A stretch of DNA of 62,377 nt from Moraxella catarrhalis (lineage in GTDB: Bacteria; Pseudomonadota; Gammaproteobacteria; Pseudomonadales; Moraxellaceae), in assembly GCF_001656295.1 (NCBI RefSeq), contig NZ_LXHE01000020.1:1-62377 (forward strand). The letters run 5' to 3'. Positions 47,833 to 56,333 of this stretch are shown here, piece by piece. A program made the translations under genes and the position numbers. The stretch's first letter is position 1, and each line of letters starts with the position of its first letter. The notes beneath the pieces were generated by a model that had not been told where the DNA came from, did no database searches, and saw only the letters and a program-made list of their open reading frames with translations.

Positions 47833-47868
47833 AAAAAAGCTCATCATATATACGTGATGAGCTTTTTT
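47833..47868 (+). terminator. rplU-rpmA terminator
   Basis: A perfect 14-bp stem (AAAAAAGCTCATCA and complement), 8-base loop, T run. Confidence 0.92.
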
Positions 47869-47955
47869 ATGAATGAGTGAATGATTTTACTAGATTTTTG
47901 ATTTGGTCGGTGGTATCTTGCTCAATTGGTAACTGACTATTTTTATACCTATGCG

Positions 47956-48761
47956 ATGAATGGCTTTATGATTGTAGATAATGTAGCAATCGCGTTTTTA
48001 ATCACGCTTGCCGCAGGTCTTGCGACGGTGCTCGGTAGCGCCTTGGTTTTTTTCAAAAAACGCCCAGCCCGCGCATCTTGGCTTTTGGTTTGGCATTTTC
48101 GGCTGGGGCGATGGTCTTTGTTTCTTTGACTTAAATATTCTCAAAGTCGGTTCAAAGTTTTGATGAAATGAGTAAAATTGGGTTTACTTGGGCAACCTTT
48201 GCCTTTTTGGCAGGATTGTTGGCAATTTTACTTTTGGATCGCCTGATCCCAAATCCGCATGAGACGCTTGATGTCAATGATCCAAAGTTTCAAGACAAAA
48301 CCCAAAGCTATTTAAAAAGAATTGGGCTGATGTCGGCATTTGCGATTACTGCGCATAATTTCCCTGAGGGCTTGGCGACATTCTTTGCCACTTTAGAAAG
48401 CCCAACGCTTGGCGCGCCTTTGGCATTTGCGATCGCTGTACATAATATTCCTGAAGGTATCTCAATCGCTGCCCCCATTTACTTCGCCACTCAAAACAAG
48501 CGCTTGACCGTTTTGTGCTGCTTCATTTCAGGGCTTGCAGAACCGATGGGCGCCATTTTGGGCTATGTTATTTTGGCACCATTTTTATCACCCAATGCCT
48601 TTGGGTGGGTATTTGGGATTATTGCAGGGGCGATGGTGTTTTTGGCGATGGATGAACTGCTGCCCGCTGCCAAGCGTTATTTTGATGGACACGAAACAGT
48701 GTATGGACTGGTGGGTGGCATGGGTATGATCGCCATCAGTTTGGCGCTATTTAACTTATGA
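47956..48761 (+). pseudogene. zupT: ZIP-family zinc transporter ZupT, broken by frameshift and stop
   Basis: ZIP metal importer reading in two frames. The first part, AIAFLITLAAGLATVLGSAL, runs in one frame up to the CCC at 48063-48065; one more C would join it to the next part, PSPRILAFGLAFSAGAMVFVSLT. That frame then meets TAA at 48132-48134 where relatives have a Glu codon (SLTE), after which it is open to the end. The second half is intact, with both zinc motifs HNFPEG and HNIPEG. So at least two changes are needed to restore the gene. Either it is a true pseudogene or the area has sequence errors; two faults make decay more likely. The exact start is unclear. Confidence 0.82.
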
Positions 48762-48771
48762 TCAAGCATTA

Positions 48772-48799
48772 AAAAAGCTCTGTTTTTACAGAGCTTTTT
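48772..48799. terminator. Bidirectional terminator between zupT and the YccT-like gene
   Basis: A perfect 12-bp stem AAAAAGCTCTGT with a TTTT loop between convergent genes, T-rich on both sides. Confidence 0.9.
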
Positions 48800-48808
48800 A
48801 TGGGCTAA

Positions 48809-49456
48809 TTATTGTTCAATCCACTGACGGATCTTTTCGCGCTCTTCATCGCTGGCATTCAGCCAAATTTGCATAAAGCCATCTAAATTGTTATTAGCAC
48901 GCGGCGATGGGTTTGAGGTCGGCGTGTTATTAGACTGGTTATTATCGATTGCAGCGATTGCTTTTTGATTGGATACAACGGCAGAATCACCACGGCTGAA
49001 CATACCGCCTATTGCCCCCGTAATGCCACTCAAAAGACCTTGGCGCTCACTTTTTTCTGCATATTCTTGGGCAATGATTCGACCATTGTGTGACACTGCT
49101 AAGCTTGGTGCTTTGGCATATTCTTTCGCAGCTTGATAATCTCTTGGCTGATTTGGCATGATCAGCTGATACGTTTGGTTGTCAGCAAAATTTGCGGTAA
49201 CGGTGATATTGCCTGATTTAAGATAATCATGCTCATCGTTACGCAGCTCAAACAACCGATCATAATGTGCTGTAATCACATGACGACCTGGCTCCAAGGT
49301 GAAATTTCGTTGTAGAGGCTGTAACAACCCATGACGAATTTCTTGACCGTTAATCGCGGTTACCTTAATGTTATCATCAACATTAAGCTGAACTTGAGCA
49401 GCGGCAGCGGTGCTGAGTAGGGCGCTGGCGAGCAAGCCAAGGCTGACTTTTTTCAT
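48809..49456 (-). CDS. YccT/DUF2057 family exported protein
   Basis: Predicted periplasmic protein of 215 residues. The ATG at 49456 follows AAGGAT and begins a normal signal peptide ending near STAAAA; the longer frame has no such signal. The DUF2057 core includes VKVTAINGQEI-like opening, LQRNFTLEPGRHVITAHYDRLFEL and later a YQLIMPNQPRDYQAAKEYAKAP segment. After residue 150 there is a Ser/Asn-rich linker and a helical end with WLNASDEEREKIRQWIEQ, which is not usual for the family. The function is unknown. Confidence 0.8.
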   Translation of the reverse strand: MKKVSLGLLASALLSTAAAAQVQLNVDDNIKVTAINGQEIRHGLLQPLQRNFTLEPGRHVITAHYDRLFELRNDEHDYLKSGNITVTANFADNQTYQLIMPNQPRDYQAAKEYAKAPSLAVSHNGRIIAQEYAEKSERQGLLSGITGAIGGMFSRGDSAVVSNQKAIAAIDNNQSNNTPTSNPSPRANNNLDGFMQIWLNASDEEREKIRQWIEQ

Positions 49457-49553
49457 AAAATATCCTTTTTGTTGGCGATATATGTGGCATAACATATCAT
49501 TAATTAGGTAACATTGCTACTAGCATTTATCTTAAGTTTAAATAAGCTGATTA

Positions 49554-50318
49554 TCAAAAATTAGAGTCAGCATTATCACTGATTTCAAGCATGAATGTTT
49601 CGTGTAAGATAATTTGCTTGGCTTCCGTGATGGTTTTTTTGGGAATTTGCACGCGTGACAGGCGTGTTAGCAAAGGTCGAATGTGATCGAGAACGGTGTT
49701 AATGTCCCCGGCATTTCTAGGACCTTCTTCAAGCAAATACTCAAAAATTTCTTCAGGCAGCTTCCAGTTTTTTTTCTTTAAAATGACTTCAAGCAAGATG
49801 CGGCGATCATTAATATCATCATTATCTGGCAAAGTCAGCATCGGCGCAAGCGACAGCCGAGTATGCAGATCCAGTAATCCAATTTGTAGCTCACGCGCCG
49901 GATCATCTGCCAGATATAGTATCTGTTTTTGGTGCTCACGAATGCGGTTAATCAGATGAAATAAGCCTTCTTGCCATTCGTAGCTGTGCCGAACCATTTG
50001 TAGATCATCTACAATGATCAAATCAAACATCTCAAGCCCGACAAGTGCAGTTGCATGCGGATCTTGTTCTATGAGTTCGGTTAGATTTAAGCTGATGACC
50101 ATCTTTGAGGTCATAGAGATATAATGTTCATAGATGGCGCTTGCCAAATGTGTCTTGCCAAAGCCAGAAGCACCAACAATGAACAGCTCGCGCAAACTGC
50201 CTTGTACCAATTTATCAACAGCGTCCAAAATCGGGCGGTAACTTGAGGATCGAAAATCATCAAGCGATGCTTCGGGGCGAATGTCCAAATTCAATGAATC
50301 TTGTATTGCTTGGGTCAT
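49554..50318 (-). CDS. hda: DnaA regulatory inactivator Hda
   Basis: DnaA-like AAA+ protein that, with the beta clamp, makes DnaA hydrolyse its ATP after initiation. Near the N-terminus QDSLNLD (residues 6-12) fits the clamp-binding motif. Walker A GASGFGKTH is at 49-57 and Walker B IIVDDLQ at 101-107, both intact, unlike the degenerate Walker A of E. coli Hda. HTRLSLAP resembles the sensor/arginine finger region. At 254 residues it is slightly longer than E. coli (233). The order hda after perM and divergent from purMN is as in Acinetobacter. A DnaA paralog of other use is the alternative. Confidence 0.88.
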   Translation of the reverse strand: MTQAIQDSLNLDIRPEASLDDFRSSSYRPILDAVDKLVQGSLRELFIVGASGFGKTHLASAIYEHYISMTSKMVISLNLTELIEQDPHATALVGLEMFDLIIVDDLQMVRHSYEWQEGLFHLINRIREHQKQILYLADDPARELQIGLLDLHTRLSLAPMLTLPDNDDINDRRILLEVILKKKNWKLPEEIFEYLLEEGPRNAGDINTVLDHIRPLLTRLSRVQIPKKTITEAKQIILHETFMLEISDNADSNF

Positions 50319-50479
50319 GATGACAGCCTTGATGGGTGTTCATAGCGCATTTTGGTTTTTATCGTTATGGTTCAAAAGCCTATAAATAATGAGTGAAAAT
50401 GACACTTCTTGTGTTTTTTAGTGGCTATATATACCATATTTTGTGCATTTTGCGCAAGTGATTTATCCCAAATATGAGT

Positions 50480-51589
50480 TTAGTCGTCTTCTTTCCATAA
50501 AGGCAGCTGCCTTTGACCTTCATGCCAATCACTGCGTAAATAGGCATCATAAGCATAATGAAACAAAACATTGATCACGGCAGAAACAGGCAAGGCAATT
50601 AACATACCCACAAATCCAAATAAGGATGCACCTGCCAATACGGCAAAAATTACCCATAAAGGCGATAGACCAATTTTATCACCCAATAATAGCGGTTGAA
50701 GAATATAGCCTTCAACGACTTGCCCGATCATAAATGCCCCAAAAATAAGCCCCAAATAGATCCAGTCTAATCCAAATTGAAATAATCCTGCGATCAGCGC
50801 CGCGATAATGCCAATGCCAAAACCCAAATAAGGCACAAAGCTTGCAATGCCAGCGGTGATGCCAATAATCAATCCCAGTTGAAGACCAATCAGCTGCAGC
50901 TGAATGGCATAGATGGCTCCAAGCAGTAGCATCACCAAAAACTGACCTTTGGCAAAATTCATCAAAGCTGCATCGCAGTCACGAGCAATTCTAACAACCT
51001 TATGGGTATAAGGCTTGGGCACAGAAAGCTTCCAAGTGTGCAGTCGCTGCTCCCAACCTAATAAAAAATAAAACGTCAAAATTGGCACCATAACTATCAA
51101 GCCAATATTATTGGCTGCCGTAAGACCTGAGCTAAATACTTGCTTAATCAAACCTTGAACATCATTAACTTGATAGTTATTTTGAAAGTAATCCAAGGCT
51201 GTATTGGATATTAGGTCAATATCAAGTGGTAAAAGTTCACTGTCGGTATAGTGAGCAATCCAAGCCCTGCCAGTATCATTATACCAAGTAATGATATGTG
51301 GCAATGACTCCCAAAGTATTTGCATTTGTGCCCAAACCATAGGCACCAACCAAATGATTAATGCACCCATGACCACAAAACAGCTGATATACACAACTGA
51401 GACCGCCAAAATTCTTGGCATAATTAAGGCAAGTCGGCTGACCAAAGGATTTAAAAAATATGCCAAAATAAATGCTGCAACAAAGGGTGCAATGACCGCT
51501 TTCATCAAAAATAGGGCATATAAAAACAAACACAACGCCGATAAAATAAACAGGCGGCGAAAAAACGGATCAATTTTGGCTGGATACAT
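50480..51589 (-). CDS. perM: AI-2E/PerM family membrane permease
   Basis: Inner-membrane protein of 369 residues and about eight helices from the AI-2E transporter family (PF01594). It has the typical FILAYFLNPLVSRL start and the C-terminal half PYLGFGIGIIAALIAGLFQFG and GYILQPLLLGDKIGLSPLW. Substrate is uncertain; relatives include TqsA and Na+/H+ antiporters. It precedes hda by about 160 bases on the same strand and is divergent from purM. Confidence 0.88.
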   Translation of the reverse strand: MYPAKIDPFFRRLFILSALCLFLYALFLMKAVIAPFVAAFILAYFLNPLVSRLALIMPRILAVSVVYISCFVVMGALIIWLVPMVWAQMQILWESLPHIITWYNDTGRAWIAHYTDSELLPLDIDLISNTALDYFQNNYQVNDVQGLIKQVFSSGLTAANNIGLIVMVPILTFYFLLGWEQRLHTWKLSVPKPYTHKVVRIARDCDAALMNFAKGQFLVMLLLGAIYAIQLQLIGLQLGLIIGITAGIASFVPYLGFGIGIIAALIAGLFQFGLDWIYLGLIFGAFMIGQVVEGYILQPLLLGDKIGLSPLWVIFAVLAGASLFGFVGMLIALPVSAVINVLFHYAYDAYLRSDWHEGQRQLPLWKEDD

Positions 51590-51849
51590 GGAAACTCAAA
51601 GCATAAAAGGGGGAGGATTATGCGTGATATTGTAGGTGATTTGATTTAAATTTTCATGTAATTTTATGTATATTTTAATCAATCGTTACTTTTGATAAAT
51701 CTTGGTAGCTGTCATCAAAATCGCAAAATAGCTTAATTTTAACCATAGAATACCGCCAAATAAATTCAGGGCAAATCTGATATTTTGGGTTAAAATTTGA
51801 TATAATTATTCAAACTTAAGTAACATCTCATTTTTAATAAGGGTCAAAC

Positions 51850-52896
51850 ATGACAGATCAAACCCCACTTAGCTATAAAGATGCAGGCGTAGATATTGAT
51901 GCAGGCGAGGCATTGGTTGCGCGTATCAAATCGGTTGCCAAAGCCACCAGTCGACCTGAAGTAATGGGCGGCTTAGGCGGATTTGGTGCATTATGCCGCA
52001 TTCCGACTGGCTATAAATCACCATTACTTGTATCAGGCACCGACGGTGTCGGTACCAAGCTTAAGCTTGCACTACAGCTTAATCGCCATGAAACGATTGG
52101 TCAAGACTTGGTGGCAATGTGTGTGAATGATTTGTTGGTCTGTGGTGCAGAGCCACTATTTTTCTTGGATTATTATGCCACAGGTAAGCTTGATGTTGAT
52201 ACCGCTGCAACCGTTATCGCAGGCATTGGCGAGGGTTGTCAATTGGCAAATTGTGCTCTGATTGGCGGTGAGACGGCCGAAATGCCTGGTATGTATCAAG
52301 ATGAAGATTATGATTTGGCGGGATTTTGTGTCGGTGTGGTCGAAGAGTCAGAAGTGATTACTGGCGAGAATGTTCAAAAGGGCGATGTATTACTTGCTTT
52401 GGCATCTAGTGGCGTGCATTCAAATGGCTATTCACTGGTGCGTAAAGTGATAGAAGTAACCAATACCGATGTTAATGCACACACTTTGGCTGATGGCACT
52501 AAGTTGGCAGATGCACTGATGGCACCCACTCGTATTTATGTCAAGTCAGTCAATGCCTTACAAAAATCCTTGGGTAATGCCAATATTCACGCCATGGCAC
52601 ATATCACAGGCGGTGGCTTAACCGAAAATCTGCCCCGTGTCCTACCTAAAAATTTGGCGGCACAAATAGATACCAGCAGTTGGGTGCTACCTGAGGTTTT
52701 CCAATGGCTACAACATGGAGGTAATATTGACACTTTAGAGATGTATCGTACCTTTAACTGTGGTGTTGGCTTTATTTTGGTTGTTCCTGCCGATCAGGCT
52801 AAGCAGGCGATGAATCAACTGACTGCTCAAGGTGAGCAAGTTTGGCAGATTGGTCAGATTATTGAGCGTACTGATGATGCGGTGGTGTATGCCTAA
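51850..52896 (+). CDS. purM: Phosphoribosylaminoimidazole synthetase (AIR synthetase)
   Basis: Fifth step of purine synthesis, closing the imidazole ring with ATP. It starts with [21 protein letters not shown], followed by the ATP-binding [13 protein letters not shown] and the [12 protein letters not shown] motif, and [11 protein letters not shown] later. Length is 348 residues, E. coli 345. TAAGGGTC precedes the ATG. A TATAAT at 51801-51806 with a weak -35 may be its promoter. It overlaps purN by one base (TAATG). Confidence 0.97.
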   Translation: MTDQTPLSYKDAGVDIDAGEALVARIKSVAKATSRPEVMGGLGGFGALCRIPTGYKSPLLVSGTDGVGTKLKLALQLNRHETIGQDLVAMCVNDLLVCGAEPLFFLDYYATGKLDVDTAATVIAGIGEGCQLANCALIGGETAEMPGMYQDEDYDLAGFCVGVVEESEVITGENVQKGDVLLALASSGVHSNGYSLVRKVIEVTNTDVNAHTLADGTKLADALMAPTRIYVKSVNALQKSLGNANIHAMAHITGGGLTENLPRVLPKNLAAQIDTSSWVLPEVFQWLQHGGNIDTLEMYRTFNCGVGFILVVPADQAKQAMNQLTAQGEQVWQIGQIIERTDDAVVYA

Positions 52897-53564
52897 TGAG
52901 CCAAAAACCCCTTAAGATTGCTGTTTTGGTATCAGGCAGCGGCTCAAATTTACAAGTCATGATTGATGCCATGAAATCAGGCAACCTTGCGATTGATATT
53001 GTTGGCGTCATTAGTAATCGTGAAGATGCTTATGCAATCACACGAGCAAAAGATGCAGGTATTCCAGTCTCAGTATTGTCTCATGTGCCAAATGGTAGGC
53101 GTATGGGTATCAATACTTTTGAGAAATATGCACTTCAGCAAATTCAAGATTGGTCACCTGATTTGGTTGTGCTGGCAGGCTTTATGCGAGTATTGTCTGC
53201 CCAATTTATCAATAACATGCCTTGTGCGATGATTAATCTGCACCCATCTTTATTGCCATATTATAAAGGGTTGGATACTCATCAAAGAGTCTTGCGCTCC
53301 GGAGATAACCGTCATGGCTGCAGCGTGCATTTGGTGACAGCTGAGCTGGATGCTGGGCAGGTATTGACCCAAGCATGGCTAAGTGTTCGCACTGGCGATA
53401 CCGTCGAAACCCTGGCTAAGCGCGTACAAGTGCTTGAGCATCAGCTAGTGCCCTTTACCATTAGCTTGATCATTAAAGGTGTTATTAGTATTCAAGATGC
53501 CAAAACGGCAAAGAGCGGCAGCATGATGCCACTACCATTGAAATTATGGCTAGATCAGCCCTAA
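52896..53564 (+). CDS. purN: Phosphoribosylglycinamide formyltransferase
   Basis: Formylates GAR with 10-formyl-THF in purine synthesis. The start IAVLVSGSGSNLQVMIDAM is typical, catalytic Asn and His are in MINLHPSLLPYYKG and the Asp in AELDAGQV. Length is 222 residues, E. coli 212; the C-terminus is slightly longer. Coupled to purM. A terminator follows the stop. Confidence 0.97.
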   Translation: MSQKPLKIAVLVSGSGSNLQVMIDAMKSGNLAIDIVGVISNREDAYAITRAKDAGIPVSVLSHVPNGRRMGINTFEKYALQQIQDWSPDLVVLAGFMRVLSAQFINNMPCAMINLHPSLLPYYKGLDTHQRVLRSGDNRHGCSVHLVTAELDAGQVLTQAWLSVRTGDTVETLAKRVQVLEHQLVPFTISLIIKGVISIQDAKTAKSGSMMPLPLKLWLDQP

Positions 53565-53603
53565 TAGGCTTTGGTTGATTTGGTGCTAGCACTCTAAAAC
53601 AGT

Positions 53604-53633
53604 AAAAACCCAGCCATAAACAGCTGGGTTTTT
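53604..53633 (+). terminator. purMN terminator
   Basis: A perfect 11-bp stem (AAAAACCCAGC and complement) with an 8-base loop and T run. Confidence 0.9.
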
Positions 53634-53674
53634 AATTAAGTAACTTAAAAATAAGCACTTTATAAGCAAAAGAA

Positions 53675-53701
53675 AAACCCTTAGTTATTCACTAAGGGTT
53701 T
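53675..53701 (-). terminator. tRNA-Asn terminator
   Basis: A perfect 11-bp stem (AAACCCTTAGT and complement), 5-base loop, followed on the minus strand by TTCTTTT. It lies just after the tRNA 3' end. Confidence 0.85.
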
Positions 53702-53708
53702 CTAAATA

Positions 53709-53784
53709 TGGCTCCCCAACCTGGGCTCGAACCAGGGACACACGGATTAACAGTCCGATGCTCTACCGACTGAGCTATTGGGGA
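53709..53784 (-). tRNA. tRNA-Asn (GTT)
   Basis: 76 bases including an encoded CCA. The acceptor pairs are TCCCCAA with TTGGGGA, the D arm contains AGCTCAGTCGGTAGAGC, the anticodon loop is CTGTTAA with anticodon GTT, and the T loop is GGTTCGAGCCC. All arms pair. Confidence 0.97.
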
Positions 53785-53822
53785 ATGTCGGTTACTTAAG
53801 CAGTTCGCTTAAGATGTGCGCT

Positions 53823-53850
53823 ATTATAGCAGAATAAATTAAGCTGTCAA
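53823..53850 (-). promoter_or_regulatory. Promoter of tRNA-Asn
   Basis: On the minus strand, TTGACA (53850-53845), a 16-base spacer and TATAAT (53828-53823). This is a full consensus pair, as expected for a stable RNA. A small CTTAAGC/GCTTAAG hairpin follows in the leader at 53795-53813. Confidence 0.85.
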
Positions 53851-53912
53851 CATTTTTTTGAAATTTTTTAGAAAATTTTGTAAAAATATCCAAACACTGG
53901 CTTAAAGAAAAA

Positions 53913-54093
53913 ACCAAGGTACCGCTGCAAAGGGAAACCATGAACCGTGAAGTTCAAGGCGGATAAGAGCCATGCTTATTACGGCTTCCTGATACATCAA
54001 AAAGATGCAGGCATGCACAACAAAGCATTGTCGCCCAAATCCTAAGATAAAAGTATCGGCTCAGGAATACGCTTTGCTGGCGAGTACCCCAGT
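53913..54093 (-). ncRNA. ssrS: 6S RNA
   Basis: Regulatory RNA that binds the sigma-70 holoenzyme by imitating an open promoter. The minus strand carries the hallmark CCTGAGCCGATA of gammaproteobacterial 6S RNA in the 5' half, and in the 3' half CCTTGAAC...GGTTCA followed by GCAGCGGTACC, like the E. coli 3' side. The two ends can pair through GGTAC/GTACC to form the closing stem, and a T run follows. The predicted length of about 181 bases is normal. Ends are inferred from the promoter and from the T run. The usual downstream partner ygfA is not adjacent. Confidence 0.88.
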
Positions 54094-54099
54094 GGAGCT

Positions 54100-54128
54100 A
54101 TTATAGCAAATAGTCATCAGATTTTCAA
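54100..54128 (-). promoter_or_regulatory. Promoter of 6S RNA
   Basis: On the minus strand TTGAAA (54128-54123), a 17-base spacer and TATAAT (54105-54100), placed so that transcription would begin about 7 bases later, at the 6S 5' end. Confidence 0.82.
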
Positions 54129-54181
54129 TGCATCATGGCTATTCTGCTGGTATTTGGGTTTATTTTTAAAGATAGAATCAG

Positions 54182-54949
54182 TCATTGGGTGAATAAAACT
54201 TGCCAAACAACGCCAAAGTTTTTGCCAGTAATATAAAACGATTGTCCGCCGATATGAGCAATACCATTTAAAACACTGTCAGGATCGGTAAGATTAAGCG
54301 TAGCAACCAAGGGGCTAAAATCATAGGTGTTTAGTACCTTGCCTGTATTGGGATTAATTTTAATAATTTTATTGCTCTGCCAAATATTGGCGTATAAAAA
54401 CCCATTGGCGTATTCTAATTCATTAATATATTCAACAGGTTTACCATGATTTTGAACGCTAATTTCAGACAGTTTATTAAAATTTTTGGCATCTAATTTT
54501 TGAAGCTTGGATGAGCCATCAGAAAGCCATAAAACTTTTTGCCGTTTGTCATAAGCCAAACCCCAACCTTCACCCAAATAATGTACAGTTTTTTTGATGG
54601 TCAATGTTTTGGCATCTCTTAAAAAAGCCATCTGTTCACGCCAAGTAATTTGCCAAATGCCATCATCGGTAACGGTCAAGCCTTCAGCAAAAACAGACGG
54701 CAAAAGTTTTTTAACACCATATGTTTTGCCTGTTGCCAGATTAAGATAGCCGATTTCCGACCGTCCATATAAGCCAGCTGAATAGATCAATCTATTTGAG
54801 CCATCAAGCTGTAAACCTTGAATAAAAATAGGGTGATGTACAGGATAGCTTTGGATTAATTTAAAAGAATTTGCCCAAGCTGGTATACTAAAGCACAGCC
54901 CAAAGAATATGTAAAAAACCAAACGATATTTTTTCATTAATTGATACAT
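54182..54949 (-). CDS. Secreted glutaminyl-peptide cyclotransferase (plant/bacterial QC type)
   Basis: Predicted periplasmic beta-propeller enzyme that turns N-terminal Gln of peptides into pyroglutamate. A signal peptide ends near IPAWA. Family motifs are visible: IFIQGLQL near the start, GEGWGLAYD, YINELEYANGFLYANIWQS in the middle and VLNGIAH near the end; the Glu and Asn in the latter two belong to the active site in papaya-type QC. Length 255 residues. Two ATGs four codons apart could start it and neither has a good ribosome site; I keep the first. It lies between 6S RNA and rpmG. Confidence 0.85.
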   Translation of the reverse strand: MYQLMKKYRLVFYIFFGLCFSIPAWANSFKLIQSYPVHHPIFIQGLQLDGSNRLIYSAGLYGRSEIGYLNLATGKTYGVKKLLPSVFAEGLTVTDDGIWQITWREQMAFLRDAKTLTIKKTVHYLGEGWGLAYDKRQKVLWLSDGSSKLQKLDAKNFNKLSEISVQNHGKPVEYINELEYANGFLYANIWQSNKIIKINPNTGKVLNTYDFSPLVATLNLTDPDSVLNGIAHIGGQSFYITGKNFGVVWQVLFTQ

Positions 54950-54974
54950 AAATTTATATCACACTGGTATAATA

Positions 54975-55005
54975 AAAATCCCAGCTAAGTTTCAGCTGGG
55001 ATTTT
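54975..55005 (-). terminator. rpmB-rpmG terminator
   Basis: A perfect 12-bp stem (AAAATCCCAGCT and complement), 7-base loop, with TTTTTATTATA on the minus strand after it, just past rpmG. Confidence 0.88.
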
Positions 55006-55017
55006 GGCACAAATCAA

Positions 55018-55173
55018 TTATTTGATTTTTGCTTCTTTAAAAAGTACATGTTGGCGAATTTTTGGATCAAATTTTTTGATTTCCATTTTGCCAGGCATGG
55101 TACGCTTATTTTTAGTGGTGGTATAAAAATAACCTGTACCAGCGGTAGAAACGAGTTTAATTTTATCTCTCAT
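55018..55173 (-). CDS. rpmG: 50S ribosomal protein L33
   Basis: A 51-residue ribosomal protein starting [19 protein letters not shown], with [17 protein letters not shown] and ending [10 protein letters not shown]. It has no Cys pairs, so it is the zinc-free form. It follows rpmB after about 40 bases, and a terminator lies just downstream. Confidence 0.95.
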   Translation of the reverse strand: MRDKIKLVSTAGTGYFYTTTKNKRTMPGKMEIKKFDPKIRQHVLFKEAKIK

Positions 55174-55212
55174 GATTGTATCCTTTATCCATTCGGTAAT
55201 TAGTAAAAATCG

Positions 55213-55449
55213 TTAGATTTTTTGACCTTGGGCACGCAAATCGGCAAGTACTTTTTCAATGCCATGCTTATCGATAATACGCATACCTTTTGAAGATACA
55301 CGAAGACGCACAAAACGGTTTTCAGATTCTACCCAAAAACGATGGTTGTGTAGATTTGGTAAAAAACGGCGACGGGTTTTGTTGTTTGCGTGTGATACAT
55401 TGTTGCCCACTTGTGGGCGTTTTCCAGTCACTTGACATACTCGAGACAT
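55213..55449 (-). CDS. rpmB: 50S ribosomal protein L28
   Basis: L28, 78 residues as in E. coli. It begins [21 protein letters not shown] and contains [16 protein letters not shown] and the C-terminal helix [23 protein letters not shown] precedes the ATG. First gene of rpmB-rpmG, with a leader of about 180 bases. Confidence 0.97.
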   Translation of the reverse strand: MSRVCQVTGKRPQVGNNVSHANNKTRRRFLPNLHNHRFWVESENRFVRLRVSSKGMRIIDKHGIEKVLADLRAQGQKI

Positions 55450-55518
55450 GGTGAACTCCTAATTTAGTGGCACGGATATTGAGCGGTATCAGGTGTGCCG
55501 GTCATGCTTGGTGCTTGG

Positions 55519-55548
55519 TTATTTGTGGTATGGACACAGCACAAATAA
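55519..55548 (-). promoter_or_regulatory. Hairpin in the rpmB leader
   Basis: A perfect 9-bp stem, TTATTTGTG and CACAAATAA, with a 12-base loop lies in the middle of the leader. It has no U tract and so is not a terminator; a role in control by a ribosomal protein is possible but unproven. Confidence 0.4.
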
Positions 55549-55634
55549 AGCAGGACTCTTCAATGGTTGAGCCACTTATTTCTTACCGTTAAAGGCGACG
55601 ACAATCAAGAAGTAGCAGAAAAATTAAAACCCGA

Positions 55635-55663
55635 ATTATACACGAATTAAAAAGGCTTGACAA
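55635..55663 (-). promoter_or_regulatory. Sigma-70 promoter for rpmB-rpmG
   Basis: On the minus strand TTGTCA (55663-55658), a 17-base spacer and TATAAT (55640-55635). The -35 lies inside the terminator hairpin of the upstream gene. Confidence 0.75.
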
Positions 55664-55680
55664 GGTATTTTCAAGCCTTT
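55651..55680 (-). terminator. Terminator of the hopJ-like gene
   Basis: A perfect 10-bp stem (AAAGGCTTGA and complement) with a 10-base loop and TTTTTAATTC on the minus strand. It overlaps the rpmB promoter. Confidence 0.8.
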
Positions 55681-55700
55681 GGGTGTAATCACAAAAAGAA

Positions 55701-56048
55701 TTAAGCTTTTTGTGTTAGAGCATTGGTTGGCATACCCACACCCGACCAGCCATAGCGCATAAAGTTGCGAATATTGGCGTGATCTACGCCTTGCGGGGCA
55801 GCTTGAACAGCGCGATAATGCTCAGCAAATAACTTTAGCGTATCCACTTTATTGAGCCCATGAAGCTTAGCCAGGCTTAGTACTTTGGCGCTGCCTTCAT
55901 TGATGCCAGCAGGGTTGGTAACTTCACCATTTGAAAAATCAATCGGCTGATAACTATAATGCGCATCAATAAAAGCAAGCACATCATTAAAGGTCAGCTG
56001 ATTTGATTCTACACCTGCCAATATGCGCGAAATTTCTGTTGTTTTCAT
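55701..56048 (-). CDS. HopJ type III effector family protein
   Basis: A 115-residue protein of PF08888. It starts with FNDVLAFIDAHYSYQP, then FSNGEVTNPAGINEGSAKVLSLAKLHGL and LKLFAEHYRAVQAAPQGVDHANIRNFMRYGWSGV. The family name comes from a Pseudomonas syringae effector screen, but members are widespread in bacteria without type III secretion, and nothing in this window suggests secretion. The real function is unknown, probably cytoplasmic. It follows csrA after 14 bases on the same strand, so the two are probably co-transcribed. Confidence 0.87.
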   Translation of the reverse strand: MKTTEISRILAGVESNQLTFNDVLAFIDAHYSYQPIDFSNGEVTNPAGINEGSAKVLSLAKLHGLNKVDTLKLFAEHYRAVQAAPQGVDHANIRNFMRYGWSGVGMPTNALTQKA

Positions 56049-56062
56049 GACCCACCTATAGC

Positions 56063-56314
56063 TTAGCGATTGAAATAATCGTCATCATCAAATGATGGCG
56101 GGGCAAAGTTACCGCCTTGCTCAAGATGGCTCATGTGCATTTGCATAGAGCGTTCATGTTGAATGCGCTGATAGATTTCTTCGCGATGAACAGCGATGTC
56201 TTTTGGTGCGTTCACACCCAAACGAACCTGATTGCCTTTGACGCCTAGGACGGTGACACTCACTTCATCGCCGATCATTAAAGTTTCGCCAACTCGGCGA
56301 GTTAAAATTAGCAT
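56063..56314 (-). CDS. csrA: Carbon storage regulator CsrA
   Basis: RNA-binding dimer that blocks or stabilises mRNAs at GGA motifs. It opens [18 protein letters not shown] and contains the RNA-binding [18 protein letters not shown] end of the fold. At 83 residues it carries about 22 more than E. coli CsrA (61), as a His/Met- and then Asp-rich tail ending in DDDDYFNR; similar tails occur in Acinetobacter-type CsrA. AAAGGAG precedes the ATG. A leader hairpin just upstream may mediate autoregulation. Confidence 0.96.
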   Translation of the reverse strand: MLILTRRVGETLMIGDEVSVTVLGVKGNQVRLGVNAPKDIAVHREEIYQRIQHERSMQMHMSHLEQGGNFAPPSFDDDDYFNR

Positions 56315-56333
56315 TATTATGCTCCTTTGATGC

